Assembly: GCF_000566685.1 (NCBI RefSeq)
Contig: NZ_AZQN01000009.1
Location: 1 to 64,000 of the forward strand
Direction: 5' to 3'
DNA: 64,000 nucleotides
DNA from: Dyadobacter tibetensis Y620-1
Lineage (GTDB): Bacteria > Bacteroidota > Bacteroidia > Cytophagales > Spirosomataceae
Part shown: piece by piece, positions 35,973 through 45,335 of the stretch
How positions within the stretch are numbered: the first letter of the stretch is position 1
Layout of the letters: each line of letters opens with the position of its first letter
Made by a program: the position numbers and the translations under genes
Notes under the pieces: model-generated
What the model was told of the DNA's origin: nothing
Database searches by the model: none
The model's input: the letters and a program-made list of their open reading frames with translations, nothing else

Positions 35973-36287
35973 ATGAAAACTATTGCTTTTAAAATGAAGC
36001 TACACCCTGGTCAGGTGGCTGAATACAAGAAACGACATAACAAAATTTGGCCTGAACTGGTGACGCTGATAAAAGAGTCGGGAATCTCTGAGTACTCTAT
36101 ATTTCTTGATGAAGAAACAAATATCCTATTTGCCATTCAAAACCAGTCGGGAGAAGGCTCCTCTCAGGATTTGGGGCAAACGGAAATTGTACAAAAATGG
36201 TGGAAATATATGGCCGATATTATGGAGACCAATCCGGATTATTCCCCGGTAAGCACTACCTTAGAACGCGTTTTCTATCTGGAATAA
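35973..36287 (+). CDS. rhaM: L-rhamnose mutarotase
   Basis: This 104-residue ferredoxin-like protein matches L-rhamnose mutarotase in size and motifs: MKLHPGQVAEYKKRHNKIWPEL with H22, SGISEYSIFLDEETNILFA and KWWKYMADIMETNPD. It interconverts the alpha and beta anomers of L-rhamnose so that the isomerase receives its preferred form. No other rhamnose catabolic gene is adjacent, but a rhamnosidase lies at 26211. A terminator follows at 36295-36325. Confidence 0.94.
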   Translation: MKTIAFKMKLHPGQVAEYKKRHNKIWPELVTLIKESGISEYSIFLDEETNILFAIQNQSGEGSSQDLGQTEIVQKWWKYMADIMETNPDYSPVSTTLERVFYLE

Positions 36288-36294
36288 AAAAAAT

Positions 36295-36325
36295 ACGGGC
36301 AGGAAGCAATTAGTCTCCTGCCCGT
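36295..36325. terminator. Terminator between rhaM and the sialidase-like gene
   Basis: A 10-bp stem ACGGGCAGGA (36295-36304) with 36316-36325, 11-base loop, preceded by a run of A on the left, which gives a T-tract for the minus-strand gene. It separates two convergent genes. Confidence 0.7.
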
Positions 36326-36342
36326 TCCGAATATGAAGTTTA

Positions 36343-37434
36343 TTATTCGGATAGCTTTTTAATATCTTCCTTGCTGCCCTTCCAAAAGGAAATTTTCTGG
36401 CGGTTCCAGGTATAACTCACTGCTACGGAATCTCCCCACGCAATTACTGCTGGGTAGCTAAATTCATCCTTTTTTTCTCCACTATCCAGATCGAAGCGAT
36501 ATGGCCAAGTTTTACCATTATCTTCTGACATAGTCAGGGAAAGTGGAGAGCGCGATCCCCAATCGCTATCATCGGGATTATATGCTAATACCAGACTGCC
36601 ATCTGAAAGCCGATCGAGGTCGATACCGCTGTTAGGATTGGGTAAACCTGTGGCTATAATTTCAGACCAGGTCTTACCATTATCTTCCGAATCACTGCGT
36701 CCAATTTTACCTCCGGTAGTACGCACCAGCATATGTACCTTGCCAGGCTCAGACTCCCACAAGGTCGGTTGAATGGCACCTTTGCCTTTGATCGCAGTAG
36801 TATCCATTTTAAAAAATGGAGATCTATTCCAGGTTTTTCCTGCATCCTCACTTCGATCTACAAAAACCTTCCAGCCATCTTGCTCGTCCGAGGCACCTGC
36901 TAGCCAGGAGCCATCTTTTAATACAATCAGCTTATCTTTTACGGGGCCACGTCCTCCTTTGTCGCCAGGAACGAGTTCTGTAGCTGCAGACCAAGTTTCA
37001 CCTCCATCTTCCGAAGTTTGCACCCAGGTCTCCCAGGTAGGAATAACTTTTCCAACTTTGAAATATAAAATGACTTTGCCTTGGTCGGTTACCTGAAGCA
37101 CTGGGTTCCAGTGGGCATCTTCTCTTATTTTGGCAACTTCCACAGGAGCACTCCAGTTACCTGGTTGTCCTTTGGATAGCCAGATACCCACATCTGGGTC
37201 CTTTTCGGCCGTACCGCCAAACCATGCCACTAGGAAATTCCCATCATCCAAACGCACCAATGTAGAGGCGTGACATTGGGGAAAGGAGCGATCGTCACCA
37301 AAAACGAAGTCGGTCTCCACCTGAGCTAATTCATTTTCTTCTTCTTTAGGAGCCGTTTGACAGGCTGATAGCCATACAATACTACTCAATACCACCCCAA
37401 GGGTGAAGGAACGGTTAATACGGTTCATCATCAT
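36343..37434 (-). CDS. Sialidase-fold (BNR-repeat) lipoprotein
   Basis: A 363-residue lipoprotein (lipobox LSAC, Cys 25). It has a six-bladed beta-propeller with at least four Asp-box motifs: SEDGGETW, SEDAGKTW, SEDNGKTWSE and SEDNGKTWPY. The N-terminal ASTLVRLDDGNFLVAWFGGT resembles the exo-alpha-sialidase family entry region. In many Bacteroidota proteins of this class the substrate is not sialic acid, so activity remains open. It is convergent with rhaM. Confidence 0.87.
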   Translation of the reverse strand: MMMNRINRSFTLGVVLSSIVWLSACQTAPKEEENELAQVETDFVFGDDRSFPQCHASTLVRLDDGNFLVAWFGGTAEKDPDVGIWLSKGQPGNWSAPVEVAKIREDAHWNPVLQVTDQGKVILYFKVGKVIPTWETWVQTSEDGGETWSAATELVPGDKGGRGPVKDKLIVLKDGSWLAGASDEQDGWKVFVDRSEDAGKTWNRSPFFKMDTTAIKGKGAIQPTLWESEPGKVHMLVRTTGGKIGRSDSEDNGKTWSEIIATGLPNPNSGIDLDRLSDGSLVLAYNPDDSDWGSRSPLSLTMSEDNGKTWPYRFDLDSGEKKDEFSYPAVIAWGDSVAVSYTWNRQKISFWKGSKEDIKKLSE

Positions 37435-37493
37435 ATATTTTCATTTTCAAAAGGGTACCAATCCAAGTACACCTTTCAGAGGCCAAAGGACTA

Positions 37494-38510
37494 TTAGCCC
37501 AGATGTTTTTTCAACTCTTCTATTGCTGCAGCGGGTGGCTGCTGTCCGTACAGAATATCGTAAACTGCCTGAGTGATGGGCAAAAATACCTTTTGATTTT
37601 CATTTATAGCCATAATACTCTGAGTTGCATAATATCCTTCTGCAATCATTTTCATTTCGAGCTGAGCCGCTTTTACAGCATATCCCCTACCAATCATATT
37701 TCCAAAAAGCCTGTTCCTGCTAAATTGAGAATATGAGGTTACCAACAGATCGCCTAAATATGCTGGCGAAGCCAGTTCCCGCTCCCGAGGATCAATGGTA
37801 CTTACGAACCTACCTATTTCTTGCATGGCATTGGACACTAAAACAGCCTGGAAATTATCTCCAAAACCAAGTCCATGAGTTATGCCACAGGCAATGGCGA
37901 CTATATTTTTCATAACTGCTGCATATTCTACTCCATATAGGTCACCCAAGGCCTTAGCCTGAACATAGCGGCAGGTCATCAGTCTTGCAAAATCTTCTGC
38001 CGACTCCTGATTGGTGGAAGCAATGCTCAAAAAAGATTGTTTCTCTAAGGCTACCTCCTCGGCATGGCAGGGTCCTGCAATTACGCAAGTATGAGCCAGG
38101 TCCACTGCAAAAGCCTCTGTCATCCAATCCGTAACCAAGCTGTTCACCCCCGGAATCATTCCCTTTATAGCCGAAACAATTACCTTTCCTTCGAAATGCC
38201 GGGGCTGGAGACCTGCGAGTGATTCTTGAATAAAGGCGGCGGGAACGGCCAATATCACATAATGACTGCCTTTGAGGGCTTCCGAAACCTGTTCATAAAC
38301 GCGAATTTTCTTAGGTGATAAATATACATCGCTCAAGTAACTTGGGTTATGATGAAAATTCCGAATGTGCTTGATATCCGTTTTGCTTCGCAGCCACCAA
38401 CGTATCTGTACATGCGTTTGTTCGCTTAATATTTTTACCAAGGCCGTTGCCCAGCTTCCACCCCCTATTACCGTTATCTTCTTTAAACCCTGTGTTTCCA
38501 TCGTATGCAC
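37494..38510 (-). CDS. gpsA: Glycerol-3-phosphate dehydrogenase [NAD(P)+]
   Basis: The 338-residue enzyme makes sn-glycerol-3-phosphate from dihydroxyacetone phosphate for phospholipid synthesis. The nucleotide-binding motif is GGGSWATAL near the N-terminus; further signatures are SAIKGMIPG, VIAGPCHAEEVA, the catalytic Lys in AAVMKNIVAIACG and GDLLVTSYSQFSRNRLFG. A Met at codon 4 (METQGLKK) is an alternative start. It stands alone on the minus strand. Confidence 0.95.
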   Translation of the reverse strand: MHTMETQGLKKITVIGGGSWATALVKILSEQTHVQIRWWLRSKTDIKHIRNFHHNPSYLSDVYLSPKKIRVYEQVSEALKGSHYVILAVPAAFIQESLAGLQPRHFEGKVIVSAIKGMIPGVNSLVTDWMTEAFAVDLAHTCVIAGPCHAEEVALEKQSFLSIASTNQESAEDFARLMTCRYVQAKALGDLYGVEYAAVMKNIVAIACGITHGLGFGDNFQAVLVSNAMQEIGRFVSTIDPRERELASPAYLGDLLVTSYSQFSRNRLFGNMIGRGYAVKAAQLEMKMIAEGYYATQSIMAINENQKVFLPITQAVYDILYGQQPPAAAIEELKKHLG

Positions 38511-38788
38511 CTCCCTGACCCAGGGGTCTATATTTGTGTTATTTGGTTAAATTCTGCATTCTAATGCCAAAATAGGAAATAAATCAACTTCCACATACAC
38601 TCTCCGTAAATCGCTTGGATATTTACTGGATCGCAATGCTGTTTCCTTATTCCCGCAGCTATAAAACGAAATTTCCTAAAATAAACCAATTGGGCTATTA
38701 AATCTGGTGAAACGTTTTGATTTATTCAAAACTTACCATTAATTGTACCATTATACATTTTATACCTACCACTATAACAGACTAACCG

Positions 38789-39127
38789 ATGAGTAAGCTA
38801 GATGATTTGATTTCGACCTACCAAGAAGAAGCTTCGAAAATTGGACTGAACCTAGACAACGACTTACTAATGAAAGTCACCAAAGGCCTTGGCCCCTCTA
38901 TTTATAATGCGGATGCTGCCAAAGTTTCTTGCAGTGATCAGAGCGAATTAGATCGGGTAAAGACCAGCTACCTGGTTAACAAACTGGGCCTAACCGATGG
39001 ACCTGAGCTCGATGCTGCCATCAAAGAAGTATGTGAAAAGTTCGGGAGTAGCAACAGAAATAAGCACCGGGCCCTTTTTTATTATATGTTGGCCAAGAAA
39101 TTTGGCAAAGAAGGCATTTATCAATAA
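38789..39127 (+). CDS. DUF2853-family protein
   Basis: A 112-residue, soluble, mostly helical protein matching DUF2853 in length and sequence (GPSIYNADAAKVSCSDQSELDRVK, and the C-terminal NKHRALFYYMLAKKFGK). The family is small and uncharacterised, found mainly in Proteobacteria and Bacteroidota. It has no signal peptide. A strong terminator shared with the convergent efflux genes follows. Confidence 0.92.
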   Translation: MSKLDDLISTYQEEASKIGLNLDNDLLMKVTKGLGPSIYNADAAKVSCSDQSELDRVKTSYLVNKLGLTDGPELDAAIKEVCEKFGSSNRNKHRALFYYMLAKKFGKEGIYQ

Positions 39128-39165
39128 ATATGTTCTAGCCCCAGAATAGACCATACATAAGACAT

Positions 39166-39200
39166 AAAAAATCCTTGCAGCAAAGCCGCAAGGATTTTTT
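39166..39200. terminator. Bidirectional terminator
   Basis: A 13-bp stem, AAAAAATCCTTGC (39166-39178) with 39188-39200, nine-base loop, T-tract on both sides. It ends both the DUF2853 gene and the adaptor gene that reads towards it. Confidence 0.85.
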
Positions 39201-39269
39201 TTAACCTAAACTAAATCGAACTTATTACATAGTCATAACGCAACTATGGTTACTTTAATTGGATTAGGT

Positions 39270-40637
39270 TTACTCTTTTTTCTCATCTCCGACTTTCTTA
39301 CTCACTAAATCTCCACTTTTCAAGTTTTTTGACACCATGATATATGGGCCGGAAATAATCTGGTCCCCTTTCTTAAGACCAGAAAGGATTTCTATATTAT
39401 CAAAATCGCTGATACCCGTTTTCACTTCCACCATTTTAGCGACTCCAGCCGAATCCACAAAGACTACTTCCTTCAAATCGTCTTTCTTAGCCTTAGTTTT
39501 TGCTTCTGAATTTTCGGTAGATTCTTCTCCATCGTTAGGTTTGACATTCTCCGCACGGGTGGTTACGGCAGCAATAGGGACTGCTATGGCCTTATTCTTT
39601 CGCTCTGTAATGATATCTACCGATGCTGTCATCCCTGGCTTAAAGGGGTAGGATTTTTTAGATCTGTTTTGCATCAGATCTGAGAAGGATTCGTTCAGAA
39701 TTTTCACCTTCACTTCGAATTCCGTTACAGCATCGGCTGATATTGTCGTCGTCGAAGATGCCAAACCGGCTGCCGTATTGGCAATCTCTTTTACCACTCC
39801 TTTAAATTTACGGCCACTACCACTGTATGCGTCTACATCAATCTCCGCAGTATCTCCTAAACTTACACGGACAATATCATTTTCATTTACGTTGACCCGG
39901 ACTTCCATATTATTCAAGTTGGCTATACGCATCATTTCCGTTCCGGCCATCTGTGAAGTCCCTACAACTCTTTCTCCGGCCTCCACATTGAGCAATGAGA
40001 TGATGCCGCTGACAGGGGCGAAGATGCTGGTCTTTCTGAGGTTTTCGGCTGCGTCTTTAAGGCTGGCTTCAGCACTACGAATATTGTATTTGGCGGCTAG
40101 AACATTGGCATTGGCAGATTCCAATTCCTGCAGGGCTACCCGATATGTAGATTCCGCTTGTTCATACTCCGAAGGAGAGATCACTTTATCGGCGTATAAT
40201 TTTTTGTTACGCTCATAGCTGGCCTTGGCCTGTACCAGTCGGGCTTCCGACTGGGCAACTGCCGCCTTTGACTGTTCAAAGCTCGCCTTACTGGAGTTTA
40301 CTGAGGCTTGGGCACGGGCCATTAATGACTCATAATTGTCCGGGCGAATTTTTAATAATAACTGCCCCTTCACCACAGAATCGCCTTCCGCAACGTTCAG
40401 ACTAATTATTTCTCCTGAAACATCAGGGCTCAATTTTACTTCTACCTCTGGCTGAACCCGCCCCGAAGCACTTACCCGCTCAATAATATCTACTGCAGAG
40501 ACTGTTGCATATTCTACTTCGGAAGTGGTAGGCTTCCCTATCAGTCCCGCTTGCTTGGCTCCAAAAAGCCCTCCAATCAGTAAGACAACCACTCCGGCTA
40601 CAATCCACCAGGTTTTTTTTGAAGATTTACGGGCCAT
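39270..40637 (-). CDS. Periplasmic adaptor (membrane fusion protein) of a tripartite efflux system
   Basis: The 455-residue protein has an N-terminal membrane anchor (about 8-28), a lipoyl half-domain (VEVKLSPDVSGEIISLNVAEGDSV), a long coiled-coil hairpin rich in Ala, Gln and Glu (about 105-205), the second lipoyl half (IFAPVSGIISLLNVEAGERV), beta-barrel and membrane-proximal domains. This is the MacA/HlyD pattern linking an inner-membrane pump to TolC. It follows the TolC-like gene by 57 bp in the same operon. No pump gene (MacB, RND or other) follows within the window. Confidence 0.93.
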   Translation of the reverse strand: MARKSSKKTWWIVAGVVVLLIGGLFGAKQAGLIGKPTTSEVEYATVSAVDIIERVSASGRVQPEVEVKLSPDVSGEIISLNVAEGDSVVKGQLLLKIRPDNYESLMARAQASVNSSKASFEQSKAAVAQSEARLVQAKASYERNKKLYADKVISPSEYEQAESTYRVALQELESANANVLAAKYNIRSAEASLKDAAENLRKTSIFAPVSGIISLLNVEAGERVVGTSQMAGTEMMRIANLNNMEVRVNVNENDIVRVSLGDTAEIDVDAYSGSGRKFKGVVKEIANTAAGLASSTTTISADAVTEFEVKVKILNESFSDLMQNRSKKSYPFKPGMTASVDIITERKNKAIAVPIAAVTTRAENVKPNDGEESTENSEAKTKAKKDDLKEVVFVDSAGVAKMVEVKTGISDFDNIEILSGLKKGDQIISGPYIMVSKNLKSGDLVSKKVGDEKKE

Positions 40638-40694
40638 AATGTAATATTTATGCTTATGAAATTTTAAAAAGATTAGTTTGCCTTTTCCTCTGAT

Positions 40695-42188
40695 CTAGAA
40701 GTCTGAAAGGGGACGATTCATATAAAAGTCTAAAATCTTAGTTCGGAAGACATAATCATATTTAGTCTGAACCAGATTAGATTTGGCTCGATCGAGGTTG
40801 GCTTTGGCAATATTATAGTCTAACGAATTGATGGCACCCACATCGAAGCGTACCTGCGACACCCGAAAGGCTTCTTCCAAGGCTTGTACCTGATTGGCCG
40901 TTGCCGAGTAACGCTTGGCTGCGTTGGTCATATCTATATAGGCCTGCTCTACGTTTTTCCGGATAGTCAGCATGGCCTGTTCACTTTGAGCCACCAAATT
41001 CTGCTTCTGAAGCTTCGCATTGGCTACATTGTATTTCACCTGAAAATTACTAAAAATAGGAATTCTTAAACTTAGATTTAATCCTGTGTTCCTGTTTCCA
41101 TCCAGCTGATTAAAATATCCAAAGTTTTCATATCGCCCATTGGGAACGGTAACCTTATTAATCACCGGGACACTAACCCCCGCATAGGATACGTAGCTGG
41201 TCGTGGACGGTATATCCTGAATGGTGCTTCCGGTCCCATCTGCAACAAAACGCTCTTTGGGAGCAGCACTGGAATAGGCCGAACCTATTCCTCCGCTCAG
41301 AGATAAGCTAGGCATACCCGCACCTTTGGCGATTTCTATAGAACGATCCGCCGCTTCTATTCGTAATTGGGCCGCTTTCATCTGAGGCAGTCCACTGAGA
41401 GCTACCTCAAAAATTTCCTGGATACTCGCATCATAAGCCGCCAGAGTCGGGTCGGCCACATCTATTTTCACTACCTCAATAGGTTCGCTTCCCGGCATAT
41501 TCATCAGCTGCTTCAGATTAAGCTTGGCCGTTTCCAAATTATTTTCAGCGTTCACCAGACTGAGCTCATCATTGGCGACTTGTGCCTTCAGATCTAGCAG
41601 ATTACTCTCTGCTAATGTGCCGGCATCGACCAGTCGGGAGGTGCGATCCATCTGTAAACGGGAAGCCTCCACTTGGCTCTGGGCAACTGCTATAAGCTCC
41701 TCATTGGTTATTACCTGCAGATAAACCAAAGCTACATTTAGCATGATATCGTTTCGAGTCACTTCTAAATCAGCCTCACTTGCCTGCAGATTGGTGCTAT
41801 TGCGTCTGACCGTATTTTGGAGTTGAAAACCGTTGAACAAAGTTACCGTTGAATTCAAATTGAAATTGCTAGAATTCACGTTACGCTGCACATATACGTT
41901 GGTATATGGGTCGATATTACGGCCTGCACTAAAGCCCTGGCCAGCACTGAAACCAAGGCTAGGCCAGCGCTGCCACTTCGACTGCTGCAGTATATTATCG
42001 TTATTACGTACCTGAAGCTGAGATATCCGGACTTGCGGATTTGTCTCCAGGGCAATGCGGATACAGTCTTCCAAAGAATAGGTATGCTCCGGCTGGTTTA
42101 CATCGGTTTGAGCCTGTCCCCTACCAACACCCAGCGCAGATACCAAAACAGCCAGCAGAAATTTGTATTTCAGTAACGAATTAAACAT
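40695..42188 (-). CDS. TolC-family outer-membrane efflux protein
   Basis: A 497-residue protein with a signal peptide (1-26) and two outer-membrane-efflux-protein repeats, each with long alpha-helices; the conserved YSLEDCIRIALETNPQVRIS begins the first. It would form the trimeric outer-membrane channel for the adaptor encoded 57 bp downstream. The gene starts the operon; the intergenic space before it toward the SpmAB gene is 108 bp. Confidence 0.93.
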   Translation of the reverse strand: MFNSLLKYKFLLAVLVSALGVGRGQAQTDVNQPEHTYSLEDCIRIALETNPQVRISQLQVRNNDNILQQSKWQRWPSLGFSAGQGFSAGRNIDPYTNVYVQRNVNSSNFNLNSTVTLFNGFQLQNTVRRNSTNLQASEADLEVTRNDIMLNVALVYLQVITNEELIAVAQSQVEASRLQMDRTSRLVDAGTLAESNLLDLKAQVANDELSLVNAENNLETAKLNLKQLMNMPGSEPIEVVKIDVADPTLAAYDASIQEIFEVALSGLPQMKAAQLRIEAADRSIEIAKGAGMPSLSLSGGIGSAYSSAAPKERFVADGTGSTIQDIPSTTSYVSYAGVSVPVINKVTVPNGRYENFGYFNQLDGNRNTGLNLSLRIPIFSNFQVKYNVANAKLQKQNLVAQSEQAMLTIRKNVEQAYIDMTNAAKRYSATANQVQALEEAFRVSQVRFDVGAINSLDYNIAKANLDRAKSNLVQTKYDYVFRTKILDFYMNRPLSDF

Positions 42189-42296
42189 AATTACATATTG
42201 GTTATAGTCCCAATATTAAGGCAAGTAAAATCAAACAACCATCCATTTTATACGGACGGTTGTAGGAGTAGGTAAAAGGGGAAATGAAAGACTTGG

Positions 42297-43535
42297 TTAA
42301 GAATGGAAGAACATATAGCCCAACCAAATACCGGCTAGTACTCCGATCATATCCGCTATTAATCCGGCTACTACGGCATAGCGTGTATTCTTAATACCAA
42401 CTGATCCGAAGTACAATGCTACTATATAAAGAGTAGTATCGGCCGACCCCTGAAAAATACAGACCAGTCGCCCCACAAATGAGTCGGGACCAAACTCTTT
42501 CATGGCATCGATCATCAGGGCTCGGGCTCCGCTACCGCTCAAGGGCTTCATCAGGGCTACCGGAAGGGCGTCCGTAAAATCAGTATTCCATCCCGTGAAG
42601 GAGAACATCCATTTTAAAGCATCGATCATATAGTCCATGGCACCGCAATTACGAAATGCGCTAATAGCCACTAACAGACCTACCAGATAAGGAATAATGG
42701 TTACCGAAGTGGTAAAGCCCCCTTTTGCCCCTTCAATAAAAGCATCGAAGACATTCACTTTTTTATACATTCCAGCCATCAGAAAACCAGCAACCACCGA
42801 TAAGAGGATGGAGTTCCCTGTAACAATTGATATAGTTTCGATCTGCTCCTTGGGTAAACCCGACAGATACCACAGTGCCAGTGCCATTACTCCGGTCACC
42901 GTTCCTAATCCTAAAACTACCGTGCGATTCCATAGGTTGATTCTTTGCCATAATGCTGTAATGATTAGGCTAACCACCGTAGTCACATAGGTACCTACCA
43001 CACAGGGGATAAAAACATCGGATGGACTAGATGCTCCTAATATTGCTCGTTGCGCTATGATAGTTAGGGGGATAATTTGCAGGCCGGAAGTATGCAAAAC
43101 CAAAAACATGATCTGGGCATTGGAAGCCGTATCTTTACTTGGATTTAATTCCTGCAAACTCTGCATGGCTTTGAGACCAAAAGGGGTCGCTGCATTATCC
43201 AACCCCAACATATTAGCCGAAAAGTTCATAATCATCTGCCCATTGGCGGGGTGATCGGCCGGAACTTCAGGGAATAATTTGTTAAAGAAAGGCCCAATAA
43301 ACCGGGCAAGCCCGTTGATTACACCCGCCTTTTCTCCAACATTGAGCACACCCAAAAAGAAGGTCATTACACCCGTCAACGGCAGGGCAATGTCCATAAC
43401 TGCCACTTTAGACATATCGAGCATTCCTTCCACAATCGCCTTGAAAGTCTGCACATCGCCTAAAAGCAAAAATTTGAGTGCCGCTATAGCTAATGCGATA
43501 ACAAAAAAACCTACAAAAATATAATTTAACGCCAT
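42297..43535 (-). CDS. Fused SpmA-SpmB-like nucleoside-recognition (Gate) membrane protein
   Basis: I start the protein at the ATG complementary to 43533-43535 (MALNYIFVGF), the first helix; a frame 25 codons longer has a hydrophilic, unlikely leader. The 412-residue polytopic protein holds two Gate domains, the first with FSANMLGLDNAATPFGLKAM (SpmA-like) and the second with MKPLSGSGARALMIDAMKEFGPDSFVG (SpmB-like). In spore formers the separate SpmA and SpmB support spore core dehydration; the fused form in non-sporulating Bacteroidota probably moves a small solute, not yet defined. Confidence 0.9.
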   Translation of the reverse strand: MALNYIFVGFFVIALAIAALKFLLLGDVQTFKAIVEGMLDMSKVAVMDIALPLTGVMTFFLGVLNVGEKAGVINGLARFIGPFFNKLFPEVPADHPANGQMIMNFSANMLGLDNAATPFGLKAMQSLQELNPSKDTASNAQIMFLVLHTSGLQIIPLTIIAQRAILGASSPSDVFIPCVVGTYVTTVVSLIITALWQRINLWNRTVVLGLGTVTGVMALALWYLSGLPKEQIETISIVTGNSILLSVVAGFLMAGMYKKVNVFDAFIEGAKGGFTTSVTIIPYLVGLLVAISAFRNCGAMDYMIDALKWMFSFTGWNTDFTDALPVALMKPLSGSGARALMIDAMKEFGPDSFVGRLVCIFQGSADTTLYIVALYFGSVGIKNTRYAVVAGLIADMIGVLAGIWLGYMFFHS

Positions 43536-43898
43536 ATAAAAATCTTCAGGATTGCGTGTAGGCGGCAAACCCGACTCCAGAGAATACAGGGTTGTACCGG
43601 ACCAATCCAATTAAAACAGAACAGGAATGCCGTGATTAAAAACACAGACCTAAAAATAGAATAAAATGACGAGTTTAAAAGGATTTGTTACTTATCCCCT
43701 GATTTAGCTCTACTATAAAAGGTCAAATAAGCCTTTACTCCCCTGAAGACCTACTTACCGGCACGATACTAAGCTAGAGGCAATACTGCGTCTTAGAAAT
43801 AGAATCTCAGATAATAAAGGATAGGAAAGGTCAAAAAAAAATAGGTATTTTTGGCTGGGTAACCACTGATATCTTTATAATATTGAACCGACCTTTAC
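43536..43898. other. Intergenic region between divergent genes
   Basis: About 360 bp between the SpmAB gene and a divergent lipoprotein gene. It should hold both promoters. I see no strong inverted repeats, no good TAnnTTTG element and no coding frame of interest. Confidence 0.4.
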
Positions 43899-44366
43899 AT
43901 GAAATACTTACCATTTTTCCTCCTGCTGTGGCTGGCAGCCTGCAATAATCAGCAAAAGGAGGAACAAAATACCCAGCTGCCAGAAATAGTCAACGACACC
44001 ATTCCAGAAGTCAGAGAAAAGGTTAGCGAGAAGGCCGTAGCCACATTCGAAGAGAAAGTAAAGGATCCGGAAGGGCTTAATAACTGGAAATTTAAAGTGC
44101 AAGCTTTTGAAACGCCGGCAACCTTCACCTATCTGCTTAATATTCAATATATGGAGCTACGGGTCACCGATACACTGACCATTCCCAATTTTGGCATTCG
44201 CCCCAGCGTAGCGCTACACCCTGGCCCCTCCAAACTGTCCTGTATCGTAGGATTTCTAGACAAGGATTCTCTCTTCAAAGATTATAAACAAATAGAAATT
44301 GTAAAAGGCCAGCTAAAAATACGGCAACTTAAAGGCTACCGACGAGCCCTTTACAAGAAGTTGTAA
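43899..44366 (+). CDS. Small lipoprotein of unknown function
   Basis: The 155-residue product has a lipoprotein signal (lipobox LAAC, Cys 15) followed by a Gln/Glu-rich linker and a beta-rich domain (VQAFETPATFTYLLNIQYMEL). I do not recognise a family. It is a single-gene unit closed by a strong terminator. Confidence 0.8.
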   Translation: MKYLPFFLLLWLAACNNQQKEEQNTQLPEIVNDTIPEVREKVSEKAVATFEEKVKDPEGLNNWKFKVQAFETPATFTYLLNIQYMELRVTDTLTIPNFGIRPSVALHPGPSKLSCIVGFLDKDSLFKDYKQIEIVKGQLKIRQLKGYRRALYKKL

Positions 44367-44372
44367 ACGCAA

Positions 44373-44408
44373 AAAAGTGGCGTCTGGTTTAACTCAGACG
44401 CCACTTTT
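44373..44408. terminator. Strong bidirectional terminator
   Basis: A perfect 14-bp stem, AAAAGTGGCGTCTG (44373-44386) with 44395-44408, eight-base loop, A-tract before and T-rich sequence after. It lies between the lipoprotein gene and the convergent sugar-isomerase gene. Confidence 0.88.
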
Positions 44409-44426
44409 ATTTATAAATTTGGTATA

Positions 44427-45335
44427 TTATGCTTTGAAAATATCATCCATTTTCTGGCTGATCGTCTGCAGACGCTTCCGATCTCCTCCAGAGACTTCGG
44501 CAGAGGCCCATCCCGAGTATCCGATTTTTTTCAGCGCTTTATTAACCACCGGCCAGTTGACATCACCGTCAAAGAACTCCACTTGAAAGCCCTTCCAAAG
44601 GCCTTCATCATTTTGTTTCTTGAAGCTAAACTCTTTCAAATCGAGCTTCAGAATGCGGTGGTCCAGCGCTTCTATCCAGGAGGCTGGCCAGCTATAACGT
44701 AGCACATTTCCAATATCGAAATACCACCCGACCATTTCACTATCGAATTCATCGACATATTTGGCCGCTTCCAAGGGACTTAACAAAAATTGATTCCATA
44801 CATTCTCGAATGCAATCTTCACTCCGGTCTTTTCCGCTACGGGCAAAAGTTTCCGAATTTCTGCCTGTGAGCGTTCATAGGCTTGGGCATAAGACACCTC
44901 GGCATTAACTACACCTGGCACTACTAATACAGTAGTTCCACCGTAGGCCTTGGTGTCCCATAGCGCTTTTTCTATGGATTTCGTACAAAGTTCCCGTTTG
45001 GCCGGATCAGGGTCGGAAAGCGGATATTTCCAATGCATGGAATTGACTGTCCCAGGCAGTAATAAGCCTGTTTTGTCCCGGGCGGCCAACACTTCTTTCA
45101 TATCCAGATTATCGGGAGAATCAAGTTCCACCCCATCAAAACCTAAATCTTTCAGCAGTTTGAATTTGTCCATTACAGATAAATCCTCTTTAACCATCCC
45201 CCATTTCAGGCTTTTCTTCACCATGGGTTGAGCGGCTGCTTTCGCTTCGCTGGCTATAGTCTGGCTACCGATTGCCGAAACAGCGGTAGCTGCCAGCGCA
45301 CTTTTTATAAGAAAATCTCTTCTATCCATAGCCAT
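44427..45335 (-). CDS. Tat-exported sugar phosphate isomerase/epimerase-like TIM-barrel protein
   Basis: The 302-residue protein starts with a twin-arginine signal (DRRDFLIKSALAATAVSAIG), so it is exported folded. The rest is the xylose-isomerase-like TIM barrel with metal-site residues in FENVWNQFL, YFDIGNVLRY and a late Glu (SAEVSGGDR). A start two codons later is possible. Its ATG overlaps the stop of the upstream oxidoreductase gene in TAATG. Together the pair probably modifies a sugar or cyclitol in the periplasm; both carry Tat signals. Confidence 0.9.
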   Translation of the reverse strand: MAMDRRDFLIKSALAATAVSAIGSQTIASEAKAAAQPMVKKSLKWGMVKEDLSVMDKFKLLKDLGFDGVELDSPDNLDMKEVLAARDKTGLLLPGTVNSMHWKYPLSDPDPAKRELCTKSIEKALWDTKAYGGTTVLVVPGVVNAEVSYAQAYERSQAEIRKLLPVAEKTGVKIAFENVWNQFLLSPLEAAKYVDEFDSEMVGWYFDIGNVLRYSWPASWIEALDHRILKLDLKEFSFKKQNDEGLWKGFQVEFFDGDVNWPVVNKALKKIGYSGWASAEVSGGDRKRLQTISQKMDDIFKA

